12,641 nucleotides of DNA from positions 1-12,641 of the forward strand of contig JAJZIF010000058.1 of NCBI GenBank assembly GCA_021810735.1, read 5' to 3'. The translations under genes and the position numbers were made by a program. The DNA comes from Acidobacteriota bacterium (lineage in GTDB: Bacteria; Acidobacteriota; Terriglobia; Terriglobales; Acidobacteriaceae). Below the pieces are notes generated by a model, which did no database searches, had not been told where the DNA came from, and was given only the letters and a program-made list of their open reading frames with translations. Positions 1 to 7,812 of this stretch are shown here, in pieces (position 1 is the first letter of the stretch; each line of letters begins with the position of its first letter).

Positions 1-2
1 CG

Positions 3-320
3 ACAGCATGCATGATGCCCGGTGCGCAACTGAATGTTCAGGAACGTGCATGTTGTCGCGCTATGATGGGGCAGTGCGGCGGAGCCAACATGCCGGTTTC
101 CCGCAGTTGCTGCCAGAATACTCGCGCGTCAGTTCGTAACGCTATTCCTTCTGTCGACGAATATGCTCTCAACTCGAATATCGCGAAGTTTGACGCATTA
201 ACCGTTGCATCGAAGGTGCTGCCGGGGCCACGCTTTCTTACGTCGTCCACGCCAGTCGAACTCATCGGCTCTTCTCTTCCACAATCCCCGCCCGCTTCAG
301 TTTCCGTTCTAAGAATTTAG
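3..320 (+). CDS. Small Cys-rich (secreted-type) protein, 5' partial, first visible gene of the cus-like operon
   Basis: The reading frame is open to the left edge of the window (Thr-Ala-Cys precede the first in-window Met codons at 12 and 15). Neither Met has a visible ribosome site, so I treat the gene as 5'-truncated and expect a signal peptide upstream. Counting from the Met at 12, the sequence has Cys pairs and singles in ERACCRAMMGQCGG and SRSCCQ, then a low-complexity linker, and ends in LPQSPPASVSVLRI with a TAG stop at 318-320. Small proteins with this CC-x(6)-C...CC pattern and a Pro-rich tail ending in VLRI or ILRI are, from memory, found at the head of cusCBA operons in Acidobacteria. 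No enzymatic domain is recognisable. A periplasmic metal-binding role is inferred from the cysteines, the methionines and the downstream efflux genes. The gap to the next gene is about 95 bp. Confidence 0.6.
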   Translation, partial: TACMMPGAQLNVQERACCRAMMGQCGGANMPVSRSCCQNTRASVRNAIPSVDEYALNSNIAKFDALTVASKVLPGPRFLTSSTPVELIGSSLPQSPPASVSVLRI

Positions 321-350
321 CAAGCTCCTCTCTCCAACGAAATGTCTTTG

Positions 351-372
351 GATAGGCACGGTTGTGCCTGTC
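351..372 (+). repeat. Intergenic hairpin between the Cys-rich gene and cusC
   Basis: The arms GATAGGCAC and GTGCCTGTC pair over 9 bp, with one T-G wobble, around a 4-base loop (GGTT). No T-tract follows, so it is not a classical terminator. Its place between the first and second genes suggests an RNA-processing, stability or attenuation element that sets the ratio of the small Cys-rich protein to the pump. The role is inferred; the inverted repeat is read directly. Confidence 0.5.
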
Positions 373-415
373 TCCAGAGGACAACTTGCTTTGGATTTGA
401 GATTGGAGCTTGTGT

Positions 416-1678
416 ATGACCATGGTCTCTTTGTTGACCATTACCCTTGTGCTCACCACAGCGGTTTCTGCCATTGGGCAGACTCCGGTGACGAGCACGC
501 CTACACCATTGGCCAGCCTTCTGGCTGAGGCCAGCCGGAATAATTCAGAAATAAAGACCGCGAATGATGCCTGGCGGGCTGCGGAACAGGTTCCACGCCA
601 GGTCAGCACGCTGCCCGACCCAACCTTCACTTACCAGAACTTGAGCGTTGGCAGCCCCAGACCATTCGCCGGTTATACCACCAGCAATTTTGCTTACATC
701 GGCATTGGCGCATCGCAGGAACTGCCGTATCCGGGCAAACTGCGGTTACGCGGCGAAACAGCCAAACGAGCGGCTGACGTGAAGCAGGCGGATCTCGATG
801 CGACGATGGACAGCGTCGCCGACGCAGTCAAAGTGGACTATATCCGTCTGGCGTATTTGCAGAAGACCCTCGTCATTTTGAGAGAGAACGAGAAGGTGCT
901 CGACCAGTTGATTCAGGATGCGACGGCTCACTATGCAGTTGGCCAGGGATCGCAGGCAGATGTCTTGCAGGCACAGGTGGAGCGCACAAAAATATTGCGG
1001 GAGATTACCCTGAACAACGAGGAAAGAGGCGATACCGAAGCAGAGCTGAAGGGCCTGCTGCACCGGGATCAGGACTCGCCGGACATTATCGCTGAACCTT
1101 TAGAAGAGCATCCGTTGCGGCTTGCCTCCGCTGAATTATTGCAATTGGTGCGTCGGCAGAATCCGCAAATACAGGTAGATGCCAGTTCGGTCAAAGAAAA
1201 GAATGCCGCATTGGCTTCGGCCAAACGAGACGGCAAACCGGACTTTGGTCTGGCATACATGTGGCAGCAGAATGACCGAAAGTATCCCGACTATTACATG
1301 TTCACGCTCAATATCCATTTCCATCGAAGACGGCGCTTCCATGCCAAGGTGGCCGAGGCTGCGGAAATGCTAGCGCAATCGAAGGAAGAGCTGGATTCGC
1401 ATCTGCAAGAACAACTTGCGCAGGTGCAGCGAGGCTATGTAAAGGTGACGAACGACGAGGAGCTTCTGAGGGAATACCGGGAAGGGCTGATTCCGCAGTC
1501 GATTGCCGCCTACCGTTCCACTCTTAGTTCTTACGCCAGCAATCGCGATGTCATGACACACGTGCTTCTCTACTTCGTCAACGTGCTGGACATGAAGCTC
1601 GATGAAGCCCAGGTGTTAGCTGACCACGAGACTGTACTTGCACATCTGGAAACCCTGACAGGAGCAACACTGCGATGA
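416..1678 (+). CDS. CusC-like TolC-family outer-membrane metal efflux channel
   Basis: This 420-aa protein matches the outer membrane efflux (OEP/TolC) family in length and layout. It forms the outer-membrane and periplasmic exit duct of a tripartite RND pump. ATG 416 is chosen because GGAG at 405-408 lies 7 nt upstream; a TTG at 410 is in frame but inside that spacing, and ATG 422 is a further alternative. The N terminus is a Sec signal (about residues 1-22, hydrophobic LLTITLVLTTAVSA, then IGQ) with no lipobox Cys, unlike E. coli CusC, which is lipidated. Two OEP halves follow (about 25-210 and 235-415), rich in long amphipathic helices. The first contains the ELPYPGKLRLRGE element that I associate with acidobacterial CusC proteins. 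An Arg-rich HFHRRRRFH stretch occurs near residue 305 after a beta strand. The stop overlaps the next start by 4 bp (ATGA), indicating translational coupling. Confidence 0.87.
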   Translation: MTMVSLLTITLVLTTAVSAIGQTPVTSTPTPLASLLAEASRNNSEIKTANDAWRAAEQVPRQVSTLPDPTFTYQNLSVGSPRPFAGYTTSNFAYIGIGASQELPYPGKLRLRGETAKRAADVKQADLDATMDSVADAVKVDYIRLAYLQKTLVILRENEKVLDQLIQDATAHYAVGQGSQADVLQAQVERTKILREITLNNEERGDTEAELKGLLHRDQDSPDIIAEPLEEHPLRLASAELLQLVRRQNPQIQVDASSVKEKNAALASAKRDGKPDFGLAYMWQQNDRKYPDYYMFTLNIHFHRRRRFHAKVAEAAEMLAQSKEELDSHLQEQLAQVQRGYVKVTNDEELLREYREGLIPQSIAAYRSTLSSYASNRDVMTHVLLYFVNVLDMKLDEAQVLADHETVLAHLETLTGATLR

Positions 1679-3294
1679 ACAAATACGTTGTCCGCACTTC
1701 ACTTGTATGGTTTGGCGTACTGATCATCGCGCTGAGCGGATTGTTCTTATACCTCAAACATAAAACCTCCAATCGTCGAAAGGCGAACCTACCCATCTCA
1801 ACGGAGGTGCAACCGGTAGCAGAAGGCCCGACGACAGGTCCAGCGGCTACGTCAACGTCTACGCCTGACACGACTGGATCATCGGCGGGCGCAACTTTAC
1901 CTTCCAAGCCGCAATCGGCTTTGACGCCCATTCAACTCTCGCCCCAGCGTATGCAGCGCATCGGCGTACAGGTTGGCAAGGTTGAATACAGAAACCTGGA
2001 CAACGACGTGCGTGCTACTGGAAATGTCGATATTGACCAACGCCTGATTTCGTATGTTCAAGTGCGCTTCCCCGGATACATTCGCAAGGTATTCGTGAAT
2101 GCGGTCTATCAATATGTGCATAAGGACGAGCCGTTGTTTACGGTCTACAGCCCCGATCTTGTGGCCACCGAGCAGGAGTATCTGCTCGCAAGGCAAGGTC
2201 AGAGGGCCATGAGAGCGAGCACTGTGGATGGGGTTGCCGCGGGTGCCGCTTCGCTGACCACCGCTGCCGAGCAGCGTCTGGCGCAGTGGCAGATACCGCA
2301 CAGAGAACTCCAACAACTTAAAAGCAGCGGAAAGGTGATCACCAATCTAACGATTGATTCGCCGGCTTCCGGCTACGTCACAAATTACAACGCGCTGCCA
2401 AACATGCATATAGATCCCTCGACCCGGCTTTACACCGTAGCTGACCTATCGCGAGTCTGGGTGTATGCACAGGTATTTCAGGACGACGCGGGACGATTGA
2501 AGCCTGGTGATCCGGTGGAGATTACTGTCGATGCTTATCCGGGCCGAATCTTCTATGGCCGAATTGATCAAATTCTTCCCCAGGTCAATCTGGCAACGCG
2601 CACTGTGCCAGTGCGCGTCATTGTGCAGAATCCCGGAATCATCCTCAAGCCCGGCATGTATGTAAATTGCGACTTGAAAGCTCCGCTGGGCAGGCAACTC
2701 GCAGTGCCATCTTCCGCTGTATTTCAGACAGGAACGCGCTCCCTGGTTTTCCTTTACAAGGGCAGCGGCTATCTTGAGCCAAAGCAGGTGACTTTGGGAC
2801 CGGAGGCCGGGAATTACTATGCCGTACTTAAGGGGTTGAAGCCACACCAGCGAATTGTCACCTCCGCTAATTTCCTTATCGACTCCGAAAGTCAGTTGCA
2901 GGCCGCGGCGGGTTCGTTTCTGCCGCCCCCCACGAGCGCAGGGAACAACTCTCCTTCTGCAAACGCATCTGCGATTGGAAACATCAATTTCACGACCAAT
3001 CCTGATCCTCCCCAGAAGGGGCAGAATGCCCTCCATGTAAGACTTACAGACGCCAAAGGAGCTGCGATATCGGGAGCGCAGGTGACCGTGAAGTTCTACA
3101 TGGCCGCAATGCCGGCCATGGGCATGGCGTCCATGAACACAACTGCCACGCTGACCGGCAAAGGCAACGGGCTCTATGAAGGCACGGCTTCCCTTGGCTC
3201 TGGCGGCACATGGCAGGTAACTGTAGTTGCTCAAAAGAACGGTCAAACGATTGCGACAAAGCAGCTCAGCCTAACAACGACAGGAGGCATGTAG
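1675..3294 (+). CDS. CusB-like periplasmic membrane fusion protein with C-terminal YtkA/FixH-like domain
   Basis: This is the RND-pump adaptor (HlyD/heavy-metal MFP family, 539 aa) linking the inner-membrane pump to the channel in the periplasm. An N-terminal membrane anchor spans about 8-27 and is followed by a Ser/Thr/Pro-rich linker (about 41-85). The MFP core runs about 86-415: barrel-sandwich and hairpin parts with FPGYIRKVFV near 132 and DSPASGYV at 228-235, then the family signature TVADLSRVWVYAQVF at 254-268, and beta-barrel and membrane-proximal parts to about 412. It lacks the N-terminal Cys/His heavy-metal-binding domain seen in many CusB proteins. Instead residues about 435-539 form an Ig-like domain resembling YtkA/FixH, with Met 476, 479, 482, 484 and 487 clustered in one segment. 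That cluster is a plausible Cu(I)/Ag(I) site. The gene starts inside the cusC stop (ATGA) and its TAG directly abuts the cusA ATG. Confidence 0.88.
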   Translation: MNKYVVRTSLVWFGVLIIALSGLFLYLKHKTSNRRKANLPISTEVQPVAEGPTTGPAATSTSTPDTTGSSAGATLPSKPQSALTPIQLSPQRMQRIGVQVGKVEYRNLDNDVRATGNVDIDQRLISYVQVRFPGYIRKVFVNAVYQYVHKDEPLFTVYSPDLVATEQEYLLARQGQRAMRASTVDGVAAGAASLTTAAEQRLAQWQIPHRELQQLKSSGKVITNLTIDSPASGYVTNYNALPNMHIDPSTRLYTVADLSRVWVYAQVFQDDAGRLKPGDPVEITVDAYPGRIFYGRIDQILPQVNLATRTVPVRVIVQNPGIILKPGMYVNCDLKAPLGRQLAVPSSAVFQTGTRSLVFLYKGSGYLEPKQVTLGPEAGNYYAVLKGLKPHQRIVTSANFLIDSESQLQAAAGSFLPPPTSAGNNSPSANASAIGNINFTTNPDPPQKGQNALHVRLTDAKGAAISGAQVTVKFYMAAMPAMGMASMNTTATLTGKGNGLYEGTASLGSGGTWQVTVVAQKNGQTIATKQLSLTTTGGM

Positions 3295-6200
3295 ATGCTA
3301 TCTCGAATCATTGAAGTGTGTGCCCGCAACCGCTTTCTGGTGTTTACGGGAGTTTTACTGCTGACTCTTGCCGGGATCTGGTCGCTGCAACACGTTCCTG
3401 TCGACGCGCTGCCTGATATCTCGGACGTTCAGGTCATCGTACACACGAGTTGGCCGGGCGAGCCCCCCGGACTGATCGAAGATCAGGTGACCTATCCCAT
3501 CGTCACCGCTATGCTGTCCGCGCCTCATGTCAAGGCTGTGCGCGCGCAGTCCATGTTCGGAGATTCCTACGTCTATATTGTGTTCAAGGACGGCACAAAC
3601 CTCTACTGGGCACGTTCACGCGTACTTGAATATCTGCAGGAGATTGCTAGTCAATTGCCGTCGAGCGTGCATCCTGTGCTCGGGCCTGATGCAACCGGAG
3701 CCGGGTGGGTTTACGAGTATGCATTGGTCGATAAGACGCATCGCTATAGCCTCGCCGATCTGCGCACATTGCAGGACTGGAACCTGCGCTACGCCCTGGA
3801 GACTGTGCCGGGAGTTTCAGAGGTCGCAACCATTGGTGGATACGTCAAGCAGTATCAGGTCCAACTCGATCCGAACAAATTGCTGGCCTATGGTATTCCA
3901 CTATCGAAGGTCATCGACCGGGTGAAGCAGAGTACGAACGAAGTCGGCGGTCGCGTCCTCGATATGAGCGGGGCGCAATACATCATTCGCGGTCTTGGCT
4001 ACCTTCACTCGCTGAATAATCTGAAATTAGTCGTCGTCGGCAACAAAGATGGAACGCCAGTTTTACTGAAAGATCTGGGTACCGTTAGCTTCGGCCCTGA
4101 TATTCGCGAGGGCGCAGCGGAGTGGAATGGCGAGGGCGAGACGGTCGGCGGCATTGTGATCATGCGTCAGGGCATGAATGCCCTGAAGGTGATCAACGGA
4201 GTGAAGGCGAAGCTGCGCCAGATTGCGCCGTCGTTGCCTCCTGGTGTCGAGATCATGCCGGCCTATGATCGTTCTGGATTGATACATGCTTCTATCCACA
4301 CGCTGCAGCGCGACCTGCTCGAAGAAGCCATTATCGTCAGCCTGGTCATTATTATTTTCCTGTTCCACTTTCGTTCCGCACTCATTCCTATCCTTGCACT
4401 GCCCATTGCGGTCATCGTGTCGTTTATCCCTTTATATCTGCTCGGCATATCGTCGAACATCATGTCGCTGGGCGGCCTTGCGCTGGCTGTAGGTGTCATG
4501 GTCGATGCATCGATCGTCATGGTGGAGAATGGCTATCGCCATCTCTCCGAACGGCAGGAGAAAAGTTCGGAGCCTGTCAAGGAACGAGAGCGTAGGCGTA
4601 TTCTCATAAATGCTGCGAAACAAGTCGGCCCGGCGCTTTTCTTCTCACTGCTGATTATCGTAGTGTCTTTCCTGCCGGTCTTTCTACTTCAGGCGCAGTC
4701 CGGGCGCATGTTTCGCCCATTGGCCTGGACCAAAACTCTCGCGGTCGGCTCATCCTCAATTCTCGCTGTAACACTCATTCCTGTCCTGATGGTGATGTTA
4801 ATCAGGGGACGCCTGCGTCCGGAACATACGAATCCTATTGCGAGAATCACGCAGGCGATCTATCTGCCCATATTGCGTTTCTGCCTGCGCCACCGCTGGC
4901 TGATTATCGTGCTCAACCTCATCTTTCTAGTTGTAACGCTGCCGCTTGCTTCTCGCCTCGGAAGCCAGTTCATGCCTTCACTCTATGAAGGCTCGGCGCT
5001 TTATATGCCAACGGCTCTGCCTGGAATTTCGATTGGACAGGCAAAGGTGCTGCTGCAGGAGCAGGACCGTATCATTCGGAGTTTTCCCGAGGTGCGTAGC
5101 GTATTCGGTACGGTGGGGCGATCCGATAGCGCGACAGATAATGCTCCACTCGATATGTTCGACACCACAATCATGCTGCAACCGCGCAGACAATGGCCCG
5201 CGGGCATGACTTACGACAAACTTATCGCAGAGATGGATGCAAAACTTCAGTTTCCCGGCCTCTCGAATACATGGACCATGCCGGTTGCAAACCGGCTGGA
5301 TATGGAGTTGACCGGCATCAAGACTCCTGTAGGTATAAAGGTGCAGGGGCCAAGTCTTGACGGGATTCAGAATGTTGCCTTGCGGATACAAAAAGCGCTC
5401 TCTGGAATGAAGCAGGTGAGATCGATATATGCGGAAAAAGTAGCGCAAGGCTACTATATAAATGTAAAACCCAATCGCGAAGAGGCCGCGCGCTATGGCG
5501 TTACGATAGCCGCTATTCAAACTGCGGTTGCTTCCGGCATAGGGGGCGAGGATATCGCCGAAAACATCGAAGGACGAGATCGCTTTCCCATCAATGTGCG
5601 CTACGAGCGCGGTTTCCGCAATAACCTATCAGCGATGCGGAATGTTCTCATTGGCACGCCGTCCGGCGCGCAGATCCCGCTCGGAGAGGTCGCCAGCATC
5701 TACTACTCCAAGGGACCGGCTATGATCCGGGACGAAGGCGGGGAGCTGACCGGCTATATCTACGTAGATTTGAATACCACTAACTATGGAGGTTTCGTTA
5801 ACAAGGCCAACCACCTGCTTCAAGAAAAGCTCAAGTTGCCACCCGGCTATACGTATAAATGGTCAGGGGAATATAAGTTTGAGGAACAGGCGAATCAGCG
5901 GCTGAAGCTCATTTTGCCCATTGTCTTTATTGTTATCCTCGTTTTGCTCTATCTTGTTTTCCACTCAGTCGCGGAAGCGCTCATGCTCATGATTCCCACT
6001 GCATACGCTTTGACCGGCGGGTTGTTGCTGCAATGGCTCTTACACTACAACTTCAGCGTGGCTGTGGCTGTCGGTTATATTGCTCTTTTTGGTATCGCGG
6101 TCGAAACCGGTGTAGTCATGGTTGTCTATCTGCGAGAAGCATTGAGCGAGCGTGTCGCATCGGGCCGCGCACAGACAAAGGAAGACCTCGAAGCGGCTGC

Positions 6201-6462
6201 CATTGAAGGCGCGGTGTTGCGGTTACGCCCGATCCTCATGACGGTCATTGCCGTGTTGGCCAGCCTCGCTCCCATCTTGCTGGAGACAGGCATCGGCTCC
6301 GATGTAATGAAACCGATTGCCGCGCCTATTGTGGGAGGCATGATTACGTCCAGCATCAATGTCCTGATCCTGTTGCCTATTTTCTTTGTCATGCTCAAGG
6401 AGCGGGCCTTGAAACGCGGAAAGCTCATGCGCTCTTATGTGGAGGAGGAGGATGTAATCTGA
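3295..6462 (+). CDS. CusA-like heavy-metal RND efflux pump (HME family inner-membrane transporter)
   Basis: The 1055-aa length and domain order are typical of HME-RND proton antiporters. TM1 lies near 14-31, followed by the first periplasmic porter region with PDISDVQV and the WPGEPPGLIEDQVTYPI signature. TM2-TM6 lie about 340-500, TM7 about 533-552, the second porter region about 555-865, and TM8-TM12 about 868-1035. The TM4 segment at 388-412 reads NIMSLGG...VGVMVDASIVMVEN with the proton-relay Asp404, the form I associate with monovalent Cu/Ag pumps (HME4). Glu937 sits in TM10. Met670 (RLDM) and Met810 (GPAM) align by memory with two of the three Met of the E. coli CusA site. The middle one appears to be Asp753 (GGEDIAENIEG), and the TM11 Lys appears to be Ile980 (LRLRPILMT). 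Copper/silver is therefore the favoured substrate, but specificity is less certain than the family call. A hairpin follows the stop. Confidence 0.9.
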   Translation: MLSRIIEVCARNRFLVFTGVLLLTLAGIWSLQHVPVDALPDISDVQVIVHTSWPGEPPGLIEDQVTYPIVTAMLSAPHVKAVRAQSMFGDSYVYIVFKDGTNLYWARSRVLEYLQEIASQLPSSVHPVLGPDATGAGWVYEYALVDKTHRYSLADLRTLQDWNLRYALETVPGVSEVATIGGYVKQYQVQLDPNKLLAYGIPLSKVIDRVKQSTNEVGGRVLDMSGAQYIIRGLGYLHSLNNLKLVVVGNKDGTPVLLKDLGTVSFGPDIREGAAEWNGEGETVGGIVIMRQGMNALKVINGVKAKLRQIAPSLPPGVEIMPAYDRSGLIHASIHTLQRDLLEEAIIVSLVIIIFLFHFRSALIPILALPIAVIVSFIPLYLLGISSNIMSLGGLALAVGVMVDASIVMVENGYRHLSERQEKSSEPVKERERRRILINAAKQVGPALFFSLLIIVVSFLPVFLLQAQSGRMFRPLAWTKTLAVGSSSILAVTLIPVLMVMLIRGRLRPEHTNPIARITQAIYLPILRFCLRHRWLIIVLNLIFLVVTLPLASRLGSQFMPSLYEGSALYMPTALPGISIGQAKVLLQEQDRIIRSFPEVRSVFGTVGRSDSATDNAPLDMFDTTIMLQPRRQWPAGMTYDKLIAEMDAKLQFPGLSNTWTMPVANRLDMELTGIKTPVGIKVQGPSLDGIQNVALRIQKALSGMKQVRSIYAEKVAQGYYINVKPNREEAARYGVTIAAIQTAVASGIGGEDIAENIEGRDRFPINVRYERGFRNNLSAMRNVLIGTPSGAQIPLGEVASIYYSKGPAMIRDEGGELTGYIYVDLNTTNYGGFVNKANHLLQEKLKLPPGYTYKWSGEYKFEEQANQRLKLILPIVFIVILVLLYLVFHSVAEALMLMIPTAYALTGGLLLQWLLHYNFSVAVAVGYIALFGIAVETGVVMVVYLREALSERVASGRAQTKEDLEAAAIEGAVLRLRPILMTVIAVLASLAPILLETGIGSDVMKPIAAPIVGGMITSSINVLILLPIFFVMLKERALKRGKLMRSYVEEEDVI

Positions 6463-6488
6463 GAAGCCGGAATTACTGTGAATGCCTT

Positions 6489-6521
6489 GTGAAGCGGTTC
6501 AACTGCATCGAGCCGCTTCAC
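6489..6521. terminator. Stem-loop between convergent operons, candidate bidirectional terminator
   Basis: The arms GTGAAGCGGTTC and GAGCCGCTTCAC form a 12-bp stem with a single T-G wobble and a 9-base loop (AACTGCATC). It begins 27 bp after the cusA-like stop and lies 54 bp beyond the end of the opposing minus-strand gene, where a shared terminator is expected. Neither strand has a clear U-tract next to the stem, so intrinsic termination may be weak, or the hairpin may protect 3' ends after Rho-dependent termination. Confidence 0.5.
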
Positions 6522-6555
6522 GGTTTGCTGCCAAGCCGAGAGGAGGCAGGAGATT

Positions 6556-6567
6556 TGTTTATAAACA
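6556..6567. repeat. 12-bp perfect palindrome TGTTTATAAACA in the convergent gap
   Basis: TGTTTA is the exact reverse complement of TAAACA, giving a 12-bp AT-rich palindrome 8 bp beyond the end of the minus-strand CcdA-cupredoxin gene. It may be a protein-binding site or chance. There is no gene start beside it that it could control. Confidence 0.35.
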
Positions 6568-6574
6568 TGTCCGC

Positions 6575-7768
6575 CTATTTGGCTATGATCGTGCCGGAAT
6601 ACATATTACCCCCACAGTGATACTGATAGACGCCGGAGTGCGGAGCATAAAGTGATATCGTGACGGTTTTTCCAACGGGCACGGTGATTTGAACATCACG
6701 GCCTCCGCTGCCCAGCCCTTCAAAAATCGTCTGCAGCAGGCAGCCCCCGATATGATCCGTAATGGCGAGACGAACATGTTGATCAGTGGGTATGACAATG
6801 GTTCGCGGCATGTATGGATAGCCAGTCGCGCCTCCCCCTTCGGTGAGCTGGAACGTCGGTTCTGATCGTGCTATCGCAGTCTTCGCAAGTGTTCCGGAGT
6901 CCCGATATGGACCGAAATTGTGAGTGAAATAGTAAATCAAAAATATTCCTGTTCCGAGGAATAGAAATGCCGTCGCGCGCATCAGCCATGGACCAATATG
7001 CCGCAGACTCGCAAACGCTTTTCGACCGAGAATCGTCATTACCAGGATGAGCAGCGCTATCGCTGAGCCGTAAAACAGAACCGAGAGTGCTGCCAGCAAA
7101 TAGTTGCCGGCGACCAGAGGAATTAGCATGATTCCAAGAAAAATTGGGAGGGAGCAGGTGTGGGAGGCTGCGCCATAAGCGAGGCCAAAGGATAGCAAGG
7201 TCCGCTTTGAGCGAACTTGCGTGCTGGGACGGACGGCTTCATGGCGCTCATAGAATCTGTTCGCCGGATTCCATCGCTCCGCAAACGCCAGAACTTCACT
7301 GCGTCTTGACAAAATCAGAGCACCGAGCAGCAAAAAGACTGCACCCACGGCCGGAATGAAATAAATCAGATAGTTGTACACAACGTTGCCCAGAGCGCCA
7401 ATAAGTGCGCCCGCAACTGCATAAAAGGCTATGATTCCGAGTGCAACCAGCCCCGCCGTCGTGAACAGTGAGCGACGCGAAGGCTCTGCGGTTTCCTTGG
7501 ACGAAGCGGAGCCTCCGGAGAGGTACGCCAGGAATGCAGGGGTGATGGCAATACTGCACGGCGAAAAAAAGGACGCGGCGCCGCCCACCAGCGCCAACAG
7601 AAGCAGCAGCCAGGCAGGCATCGACGGCCCGTGCTGAAGAATGGTGCCTGCATACAAATAGAGAAAGTAGCCCCCCGCTCCCAGCATAAAAAGCGTTATC
7701 AGCGCCACCGCAGCAGTCATCCATGATGAACTGCCGGAAGGCATCGCATCTTTCAGATTGTGATCCAT
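6575..7768 (-). CDS. CcdA/DsbD-like membrane protein fused to a C-terminal cupredoxin domain
   Basis: This 397-aa protein has about seven membrane segments (roughly 16-40, 52-83, 104-125, 132-153, 190-217, 222-247, 258-281) and a soluble C-terminal domain (about 305-397). The membrane part resembles the CcdA/DsbD thiol-electron carrier: Cys71 in FFSPCSIAITP and Cys205 in ASHTCSLPIF stand in the first and fourth core helices, the usual redox pair. Positive charges cluster in loops 154-190 and 248-258, so the N terminus should be cytoplasmic and the C-terminal domain periplasmic. The tail has cupredoxin features: Cys343 in HIGGCLLQ, and YQYHCGGNMYSG with His384, Cys385 and Met389 as likely copper ligands. 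GAGGAG at 7777-7782 lies 8 nt before the ATG, supporting the start. It is the last gene of the minus-strand cluster. A role in periplasmic Cu redox or thiol handling is inferred; the exact reaction is unknown. Confidence 0.8.
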   Translation of the reverse strand: MDHNLKDAMPSGSSSWMTAAVALITLFMLGAGGYFLYLYAGTILQHGPSMPAWLLLLLALVGGAASFFSPCSIAITPAFLAYLSGGSASSKETAEPSRRSLFTTAGLVALGIIAFYAVAGALIGALGNVVYNYLIYFIPAVGAVFLLLGALILSRRSEVLAFAERWNPANRFYERHEAVRPSTQVRSKRTLLSFGLAYGAASHTCSLPIFLGIMLIPLVAGNYLLAALSVLFYGSAIALLILVMTILGRKAFASLRHIGPWLMRATAFLFLGTGIFLIYYFTHNFGPYRDSGTLAKTAIARSEPTFQLTEGGGATGYPYMPRTIVIPTDQHVRLAITDHIGGCLLQTIFEGLGSGGRDVQITVPVGKTVTISLYAPHSGVYQYHCGGNMYSGTIIAK

Positions 7769-7812
7769 AATTGATTCTCCTCGTCAACCCCGCCGATATT
7801 ATGGGAGTGTTG

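Noticed and set aside
262..630. 122-codon minus-strand ORF across the start of the channel gene
   Set aside because: It crosses the signal peptide of the channel gene and the operon gap; there is no domain, and the plus-strand reading is clearly coding.
2446..3246. Long minus-strand ORF (266 codons) opposite cusB
   Set aside because: It lies entirely antisense to a well-supported membrane fusion protein, has no recognisable domain and no ribosome site, and its composition looks like a frame shadow.
4978..5520. 180-codon minus-strand ORF inside cusA
   Set aside because: It is antisense to the conserved second porter domain of the pump and shows no protein features of its own.
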